Shown here: one piece after another, positions 56,460 through 64,000 of the stretch
Layout of the letters: every line of letters starts with the position of its first letter
Numbering within the stretch: position 1 is the first letter of the stretch
Assembly: GCA_038030265.1 (NCBI GenBank)
Contig: CM075941.1
Span: 14,632,001 to 14,696,000 of the forward strand
Length of the DNA: 64,000 nt
DNA from: Corythucha ciliata
Taxonomy: Eukaryota > Arthropoda > Insecta > Hemiptera > Tingidae
Reading direction: 5' to 3'
Made by a program: the position numbers and the translations under genes
Notes under the pieces: model-generated
What the model saw: the letters and a program-made list of their open reading frames with translations, nothing else
Told to the model about the DNA's origin: nothing
Database searches by the model: none

Positions 56460-57705
56460 AATTAAGAATTTCGAGTTAAATGTAGAGAAAATGTATGAAA
56501 AACGCTGCCAATTTTACACGTGGGCTTATTATTCATGCATGCAGCCAAAACGGCTTAAATTACATGGAAATCGAAACCCCACACGCCTATGATCTCAAAA
56601 CCTTTAAAAACCCCCATTTTGGACACGCTTTTGGCCCATAAAAACCCAGGGAGTTAGTTGATCAAACTGATCGGATGTTAGGACCAACTAGATCCCAAAT
56701 GGAGTCTATGTGCGAAAGAACGAGTTTTTTCGAGAACTCGTAGGACAAGATATGGTCCGGAAGGTGGGCGGACATTCCAGAAATCGAATCTATACATGTT
56801 AAAACGTACAAAGAACAAGTTTGAGGGTGGGTTGTAAAAAATTGTTCCTGACCGAAAACATATTAGGTGATTATTCAGAATGAATAATAAACCAGAATAA
56901 CGGAAGGGTTCATTCTCTTGACAAACGAACAGAGCAATTATTCATTCAAGATAAATGAGATAACGTGCACAGCTTGAATGCCGAATCATGACCGAACCAC
57001 AGGAATATTCTCGTGGGTCAGAAGGGGCACAACTTTGACAAAATTTAATATAAAACTCACCAAAAAACTTCCTGATACCCATTTTCCTTATTTCCTGAAC
57101 TTTAAACTTCACAACAGTGAGATACCCAAGGATATGATATGATTAGAGTAGATTGTAGTGTAGTAGTGTAGCTGTAGAGTGTAGAGGGGCCGCGAATCGT
57201 GGCGCCTTCCTCCAATATGGTGGTGAGAGGCTGAATTCATCGCTGAGCTCACAAATCCCCCACTCCAACTTTCAAGGAGATAACTCAGTTCCATCTCAGC
57301 TCTTCCTAGTCAGAGTTTCAAGTTTGTGACTATTTGTTTCTCTATCCCTCTCTTTTTACTTATATTTAACTATTTTCCAAAATTTTTATTTTTTCTTCCA
57401 ATCTCCAGGGGGGGGGCAGCTGCCCCCGTAGAATAACCGTTGTTCTATTAGAGGCTTTACGCCCCCCCTTTAAAAGGTCTCTGATTCGCCCTTTAATGCT
57501 TGATGCTTGTGTGTAGGTCACAGAACTTCAAACTTGAGAAATTAATTGCACGCTATTCCTACACGAAACGAACCAAATTCGAGTCGGTTTTCTGTCCGGG
57601 ATGAAGGCCGAAACTGGTTTCACCACCCTTATGTCGGATAGGGGAGCATTACATTGGGTTGATTTGTTGTGTAAAACCGGCACTAAATGCATCTGACATT
57701 TATTA
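56460..57705. other. Intergenic, nothing recognised
   Basis: No gene or element supported. A short TAGTGTAG-type simple repeat occurs at about 57150-57180. Confidence 0.4.
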
Positions 57706-57708
57706 TTA

Positions 57709-57850
57709 AGGCCTAATTACACTTTACACCAACCGAGTAGCTCGGCCGAGTACTACCGTGACCGGGCAGAGGGGGGGATGTTCGTCACCCGGCCGAGTAC
57801 TGTCTGTGGTGATTACACATTGGTTTTACTCGGCCGAGTGCACTGTCTTG
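57709..57850. mobile_element. Small foldback MITE around CTCGGCCGAGTA
   Basis: TTACACTTTACACCAACC with CTCGGCCGAGTAC on the left is mirrored, imperfectly, by GGCCGAGTACTGT and TTACACATTGGTTTTACTCG on the right. Multiple copies of CGGCCGAG, itself palindromic, give a stable stem. Non-coding, superfamily unassigned. Confidence 0.5.
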
Positions 57851-59565
57851 GCCGAGAACTTCGTACGTTCAATTTGACCTTAAATATGCTTTTTCGGTCT
57901 CGGTACGAGAGTAGTGTTATATTGATCGCGGTCTCGGTCCAGAAAATGAAATCTCGATCTCCTTCTCGATACTTTTTCTCGGTCTTGGTGCATCTCTTTG
58001 CATCTCTGAGACCCTTCTCAATCCCTTAACCTCCTCGAGTCAACTGATGTGAAGAATTGCCAGTCAGAAAATTTTCCGTATTCAAGCTTTTCGGGGGCCC
58101 GGGGAGGTCCGCCCCACTCGCGCCTATCTCGGTACGCTACTACTGGGAAGAACTGATTCATTGTATAACAGGTCGCATTCGACAGGTTTTATGGATGTGA
58201 ATATATATGAGCGTCTGCCTGGGGCATTTGCCTTCAGCACCGAGCCAAATTCTTGAAATTCGGGACATGAATCAACGACATGACGATGTGATGATATTGG
58301 CGGGACCAGCCAATCAACTTAAATTTTATTGTTCATTTCATGGCAACTGATGAACTCCAAACACCTTGCTGGAACAGACCTAATAATTGTTCGTTTGTAT
58401 GAGACTGGTCACCCCCTCCCCACCGCCGCGCCTCAACACCTTGTGAAGGAGGGAGGTGTACCGATTTCATCCCTCTGACACGTGGCAACTCTAGGAACGA
58501 CGCCTCAGAATATCTATACGGAAATGGAAAGAGACCCGTTCATTATATTCCATTCATTTCAATCACTTGTAGCCAGTCTAAACATAACGTGGATGACGTG
58601 GACACCTATAAGGGGATGGTGAGGAGTGTGTCAATAAACAATAAAGACTGAAAATTTAACGCTATGCAATACAATAATTTGGAACGAGCCAAATTAACCA
58701 TCGCAGTTTGGATCGACCCAAACTCGCGACATGGTATTTTTTCTCAAAGATTCCCCCTTACGAGATTTGGGAATGAAACTGACAGAACAGGACTTGCTGC
58801 CACGAGTTCTTTGTAATGGAGCATCCTAAATCCACTTTCTCACTTAATCTTCAGAAAAATCCGTCCATTACAGCCCTGGTGGGTTTCAATGTCCAATAAA
58901 CACGTCGTTTGCTTAAATTGCCCCTTATTACGGATAAGGTTGCAGAAATAAAGACAAAGTCATTAAACGTTTTATTTTTGTTTCCTGGGTTGCGTTATTG
59001 TTGGTGAAGGGCTTCAATCGAACTAAACGGATTAATTTACTGCTTACAATCATTATTCAACAATGAACCATTAAGTGAGTGGGGGAGGGAGTGATATGAA
59101 AATAATTTCACGAACGAACTTGAGCGTTGAAGTGATAGACTTGAAATAATTGGAGGGTGTCTTGGACGATTGTATACTTGCCACCCACGTCGTCAACGGT
59201 GATGACCGGTGAGTGGTGTAAGGGACGGGAGGGGGTAATTAACGATTTCCGAGCTTTCGCGGGATGCGCGGCTTCCTTCCAGTTGCGACAAACTCTTAAG
59301 GTTTTTTTTTTTTTTTTTTTTTTTTTTCACATAACACGCTACTTCACTTGGTTTAATGAGCTACACCTTTTCTTATCGAATCTTATCGAAACTGAGCTCA
59401 CGAGGAGCGAATCGAATTGTCTCTCTATATTCTTTATCGAACAACTAGGCTCTACGAGCCTAATTTTGGGATAATGGACTCCTTAACTGTGAAATAACGA
59501 GTTGTTCAATTAAATTTAGATTTATTAGAACTTGGTCCTTCAATACATTTCAAACAGGACGACTG
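57851..59565. other. Intergenic with a poly-T tract
   Basis: No gene supported. A run of 26 T lies at 59302-59327. CTCGGTCTCGG-like words cluster at about 57895-57990 without a clear period. Confidence 0.4.
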
Positions 59566-59569
59566 TAGT

Positions 59570-59885
59570 AAAGCTATAGGTGGCTAAATTATGGATAAAC
59601 TTGGGAAAAACGGCGAAGCCACGGCTCAAATTAATGAAAAGCACTAATTCATGGCTAAAAAAAAAAAAAAAAAAAATCATTAATACGCAGCTAGACCTAA
59701 AAACCTTGAATTCATGTGGCTAACATTGAAAAAATAGCTAATGCGTGGCTGAAATTGAGTGAAAATGGGCTAAAATAGCAAAAAACGCTGGTTCTCTATT
59801 GGAATTGCGAATAAGTGCTAATTTGTAACAAAAATTAAGAAAAAGCTCTAATTTATGGCTTAAATTCCGGATCAAATTGAACCAC
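59570..59885. repeat. Degenerate ~30-bp array, orientation 2
   Basis: GCACTAATTCATGGCTAAAA, TAATGCGTGGCTGAAATTGA and similar units at ~30-base spacing, with a poly-A tract at about 59660. Same type as 12.2-14.0 kb. No hAT-type terminus is visible at either edge. Confidence 0.6.
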
Positions 59886-60261
59886 TTCGAATAAAATGAC
59901 TCGAAAACTGTCCAAATTGTATGCTGCGAGCGTCCCAACCGTAATTCCTATTAAGGGTTAGACCAGACATCTCGTAAATTTCATTTTACTATTAATTTAT
60001 CAGGGAATCCTGTTTTTTTAATAACAATGTCTACACGATTTCTTGTAATGGTAATGTCTTTTCAAATGATGACGGAAATCTGATGAATATATCCAGTCAA
60101 TCGCTATTTAATTGTTCACTGCGTAGAATAATTATTAAAATAATTGAACAAATATGAGAGATAATCGTAGAGTAGGTAAATATATGTCACAAAACTGATA
60201 GAATGCAAATTTTCGAGTTTACAATTGTATAAAAAGGACAAAAGCCGCTAGTTTGGCCATG

Positions 60262-60484
60262 TAAAGGTCGATCCACACACATCAGTGCCGTGAACGGGAC
60301 ATGCTCCGACCAGGACACGTCCAGCAAGTAAAATATTATTCTCATATGGGAATTGACAGGCTCGTTCACACATATCCGGCACGTGTCAGGGACGTGACCC
60401 TTCAATTTCCATTAAGAATACTATTTTACTTGCCAGACGGGGCACGTCCCGTTCACGGCACTGGTGTGTGCGGATAGACCTTTA
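60262..60484. mobile_element. MITE with ~70-bp terminal inverted repeats
   Basis: AAAGGTCGATCCACACACAT and CAGTGCCGTGAACGGGACAT on the left are mirrored by GGCACGTCCCGTTCACGGCA and GTGTGTGCGGATAGACCTTT on the right. TAA precedes and TTA follows, compatible with, but not proof of, a Harbinger-type TWA target. It lies about 30 bases upstream of copy D of the small-protein family. Confidence 0.65.
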
Positions 60485-60511
60485 GGCACAACAAATTAAC
60501 AGCCGAAGTCT

Positions 60512-60780
60512 GTGTTTTCCAACGTGATGAGTCACTTTGTTGGTGTCGGCGATGTGGTTGGCCGAAAATTACACGACGCCATCATCCTTGCCGTTTGAAT
60601 TTTGTTGTTTGAACTTTTGTATCGAGCAGGGGCTATTGGCTGGCCTGGTCTCCAAGAACTGGAGGTGATGTGGGCCAATCGGCCTCCGGTCTTGGGACTG
60701 ACGGAGGTGGAGCTTTCACCGATCTTGGGAATGGACAGGGCAGTGCAGCCACCGGTTCTACTTCTAACTCATGCAAATGA
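60512..60780 (+). pseudogene. Small secreted protein gene, decayed (copy D)
   Basis: A 53-base stretch (60512-60564) aligns with exon 1 of copy B, but the ATG is GTG and the donor GTATAAG is AAAATTA. The intron end GAACTTTTGTATCGAGCAG is conserved. Exon 2 (60630-60780) encodes, in the frame matching copy A, LAWSPRTGGDVGQSASGLG and finally TGSTSNSCK before TGA; the phase expected from splicing is a different frame. Start, donor and frame are all damaged, so this is a pseudogene. The conserved trailer ends in AATAAA at 60848-60853. Confidence 0.65.
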
Positions 60781-60847
60781 ACATCGGATCGCTTTATCCA
60801 CGCCAGGACTTATAATGTATATGTTATACGGGAGCTTATCATGCGTT

Positions 60848-60853
60848 AATAAA
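60848..60853 (+). terminator. Poly(A) signal of copy D
   Basis: AATAAA in GCGTTAATAAAGAAAG, about 68 bases after the stop. It matches the position and context of the signal of copy A at 11931. Confidence 0.55.
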
Positions 60854-60999
60854 GAAAGTTTGCCTCTTTGAGTGTATGTTTCTCCCTCGTCCTTTGTTTC
60901 GCTATATCGTATCGTCGGACCAGCCAAATTTGGTTTTTGGGTTGGCCAAACGTTCGCCCCTAACTTGTGTATATTGTAGTACGTACAACGTATACTTAT

Positions 61000-62600
61000 A
61001 AACCTAAAATAGCCAAACTGATCATTCGCTTATTATACATTGGCTGCGGAATGACGATTCCCGCCTTCAAAATGGCTACTAATCTTGCGCTATAAAATTG
61101 CTTTACTGGCAAATCACGCCCTTAAAAAGCTAAACGGTGCCCGTAAAATGGCGGAACACACCATTCGGGCTTCAAAAGCTGCCAAAATTTCACCATTGAC
61201 TCCTTTAAAAAAGCAGTTCAGCCGGTTTGGCCCTTAAAAAAAAAAAAAATTCGCAGGGTTCGCTCCCTAAAAAAGCACACTTCACAAATTTTCACTTATA
61301 TCACCAAAATAGGAATCAAAAACGAAATTTTGGGTGGTTGATTCATTTGGAGATCAATCCGTAAATTGGTGATTTTTCTTAGGTCAGCGAATTACTGATT
61401 TGTCTCAATTTCAACTGCGAATTCGAATTTTTCTCAATTTCAGCCGTAACTTAATTCTTTTGAAACTTCTTTCCACATATTAGCGATATTTCGTGTCTCA
61501 ACTTCAGCCTTGAATTCTCATATTCTAGATTTTCTCAATTTTATTCGCTAATTTGCGTTTACGGAATTATGTACATTTTTACTGTTTTCCCACGGATGTT
61601 AGCACCTTTTCAAAACGTTCAGCCACGTAATTGCCCCAAGAACAGCAGATTAGTGCGCTTTCTCAATAGCCGTCTAAATACCTGATGCATGAACTGGAGG
61701 TCAGCGTATTTTCTATTTCCTCTGTTTTCACCTGGAAGTTGCCACCAGGTGTGAATTAGTAATTTTCTCAATTTCAGCTTCCATTGTGACGAATCGGTTA
61801 TGTAACCATCCCCCTCCCCCATTATTTGCTGAGCACCGCAACGTTCCATTTTAGCCAAGTGAAATGAAAATCGTCGAAAGGAGTCAAATCGCTCAAATCG
61901 ACGCGGGCGCCAGCGTCCGACTCGTGCGGTGAAAACACATAGAACTCTATGGGGCCTTTCACATTGGACACGCACGCGAGAGTCGTCTCTTCCTTGAGAA
62001 AAAAGACGCCGACTCGCGCGTCGGCGTCTTTTTTCTCCTAGTGTCCGCGGGGCCTAACACGTTAGCTTTGGCGTGATAATTATCGTCTTATATTGGGAAC
62101 AAATCGTCAGTATCGTGGTAAAATCGTCAGTTTTGTGTAGGCCGGTCACTCACTGGAAGCGTTTTTGAGCGGCGCGACAACGAGCGTACATCCAGAAAAG
62201 CTTAAATTAAATTCATTGCACCTGTAAGAAAATCGCCAGTTGTGTTGTGAAAACTTCACTTTTGGGATAAAACTTCGGCTTTTGCTTAAAATTGTCTGTA
62301 TCTGAATAAAATATTCAGTTTCAGAGTAAAATCTTCAGTTCTGGGTTAAGAAATGTCAGTTTTAACGTATAAGGCTTCCGTTACTATGCATGCGATTTCT
62401 GATCCATTAGCAGTTTTGTTATTTTCTAGCCATGAATTAGCGATTTTCTTATTTATGACCTCCAGAAACCGTAAATTGGCGTTTTCTCGATTTGTGTTGT
62501 CAATTAGCCAAAAGTGTCATAATTTCAGATGTAAAGAGCTATTACCGTAAGCGGTGAATTCGCAATTTTTCTCAATTTTAGCCCCGAATGAGCGCTTGTT
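61000..62600. repeat. Degenerate ~30-bp arrays, three types in succession
   Basis: AAAATGGC-type units (about 61000-61240) pass into TTTTTCTCAATTTCAGCC-type units (about 61340-61770), then AAAATCGTCAGTT-type units (62105-62360) and again GCGATTTTCTTATT-type units (62430-62600). All keep ~27-31-base spacing. A palindromic element interrupts at about 61880-62060. Confidence 0.6.
61880..62060. mobile_element. Palindromic element with an 18-bp perfect hairpin
   Basis: At 61997-62038 GAGAAAAAAGACGCCGAC and its exact complement are separated by only TCGCGC. Around it GGGGCCTTTCACATTGGACA on the left is loosely mirrored by GTGTCCGCGGGGCC on the right. It looks like a small MITE with a very stable centre. 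No terminator role is implied in a eukaryote. Confidence 0.55.
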
Positions 62601-64000
62601 TTCGGAATTTCGTTTCTTAATTCATGAACATAAAAGCGTATAGACCCTATCTACACACCCTTACCAAGGCACGCTACTGATTATTACTTCCGCATTTTCT
62701 TTAACGGGATGGATTACACGCTGACGAATTTCTGACTGAATTTCGAGCTTGACTTGATGAGAAAATCAAAATGTCAACTTTCAGCGGTCCTTTTTTAATG
62801 ACCACATTGCCTGTTTGGCCACTGGATGAACAGAAGGTTCCGACACTAACGCTCGATGAGCTGAACAATTTGGTGCTACTGCGAAATGTTTTATTACCCT
62901 ACCGCCGCCTCTACACCTCGTAATTGTTAAAGAATGTGATACGCTTCAACGAGTGTATATGTATATTATAGTAACGCTTTGTTAAATACGACCTGTGAAA
63001 AAAGATATGTTTCACACTTTTCAATGCTTGGACAAACAAACGGAACAGAAAACATTTCCGCCTCCAAAACAGTTCCGTTGCTATCTGTTTGAGTTATCTT
63101 GCGCCTTCAATTTGACTTAGGAAAAGACCATTCAGGTGTTCTTATCAGTTTTAAGGACCTAAAACACAATAAATCAAGAGGTTTGGTGTAGTGGGGGGTG
63201 GGGTGTTTTCAAGAGTGAATAAAAAAAAAAACAGTCTTTTTAAATAATTAGACTCGAGGGAAAAAGGGAAGTTTAATTTGAAAATTACAGGAACACCCCA
63301 TTTTCTCTATGTTTCAACAAAGGGGTTCCAACCTCAAAATTAGTAATTATTCTTAGCAAGTTCTCCTTGCCACCCCCTCCAACATACTTCCCATTCATTC
63401 AAAAGGGGGCGGGGAATGGAAAGCAACAACCGTAATTAGTGAGTAATTGTAAGAGTTGGAAAGCCCGCCCCCCTCCCATCTGAAGATTTATCTGGATCTA
63501 TGTCCCTTTTTATCCATTGTAGAAGCAGTTTCATGAGGGAAAAAGAAGGCGTCCAGGTGGACTGTAAATTTGCTCAGTGACAGGATGAACCTCTTTCCCT
63601 CTCCGTCCTCTATATCTATACACCTCGAGGGCAAAAACCACACCAAGATAGGGATCAAGCCCTCTCTGTCACCCTTAGGGGGGTTGCCACCAGTCAAATA
63701 ATTTACTATCGCCGAAGGGGTGACACCCTATTTTTATAGTGGTGTGTGTACTTTTGACAATATTTTCCGAGGTTTTTTAAAATTCCCACGAATTGTGACA
63801 ACTCTATTTTTTGAGGCAATAGGCTAAATTGAGGGGTTCGGACGGAATAAACGAGCCTTGAAGCCTTTTCAAAACCGAAAAAAAAAATCGTTCGTGTGTA
63901 TGTCTTGTCATGATTCCACTTATCCCCCCCCCCACCCGTCATCAACTTTTAGATTTGAACAAGGGAGTAATCTGTTTGGAAGGTGGGTAAATCTAGTTAA
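62601..64000. other. Intergenic to window end
   Basis: No gene or element is supported. Frames near 63488-63945 on the minus strand are short and without domains. Several G/C runs occur. Confidence 0.4.

Overview
This is eukaryotic nuclear DNA, AT-rich and gene-poor. It most likely comes from an arthropod. The best evidence is a spliced chemoreceptor gene of the arthropod gustatory-receptor family (16.0-17.3 kb) with the TYhhhhhQF signature in its last exon, together with BEL/Pao and Ty3/gypsy retrotransposons, hAT-type elements and a THAP-domain transposon remnant. The species cannot be named from the sequence. Almost all other open frames are short random frames.

Layout. 0-2.1 kb holds a foldback repeat, a ~290-bp tandem repeat and a hAT-type end. 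3.4-3.7 kb is a compact two-exon gene for a small secreted Gly/Val-rich protein with a TATA box. 5.3-7.2 kb is a collapsed gypsy element whose LTR carries a nested DNA transposon with a THAP-like exon. 7.3-8.1 kb is a degenerate ~30-bp array and 9.66-10.8 kb a 17-bp minisatellite. 11.8 kb is a relic of a second small-protein gene, and 11.95-14.18 kb is a hAT-type element with a perfect 8-bp target duplication that carries a ~30-bp array. 16.0-17.3 kb is the gustatory receptor. 19.4-22.2 kb is a gypsy element with a tRNA-Trp primer site and a large internal deletion. 22.2-31.8 kb is mostly ~30-bp arrays, plus a tRNA-derived SINE and a second hAT-type element (29.84-31.55 kb) whose empty site is preserved in a paralogous repeat at 27.9 kb. 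31.8-37.7 kb is a mosaic of direct and inverted duplications. 41.0-41.6 kb has SINE copies. 42 kb, 55.3 kb and 60.6 kb hold further broken copies of a small-secreted-protein gene family. 43.23-48.99 kb is a full-length, recently inserted but disabled BEL/Pao element with 137-bp LTRs and a 5-bp target duplication. 55.4-56.2 kb is a truncated hAT transposase. The rest is intergenic DNA rich in G/C homopolymer runs.

There is no operon-like organisation. Two host gene types are supported: one gustatory receptor that looks intact from its first in-frame Met, and a family of tiny secreted proteins (one intact member, at least four relics) sharing a signal-peptide exon, a 70-bp phase-1 intron and a Gly-rich second exon. 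The most unusual feature is the ~30-bp quasi-periodic DNA, about a fifth of the window by eye. It occurs in several sequence families with nearly the same unit length, and in at least two cases it sits inside hAT-type termini. All calls come from reading the sequence; no database search was possible.
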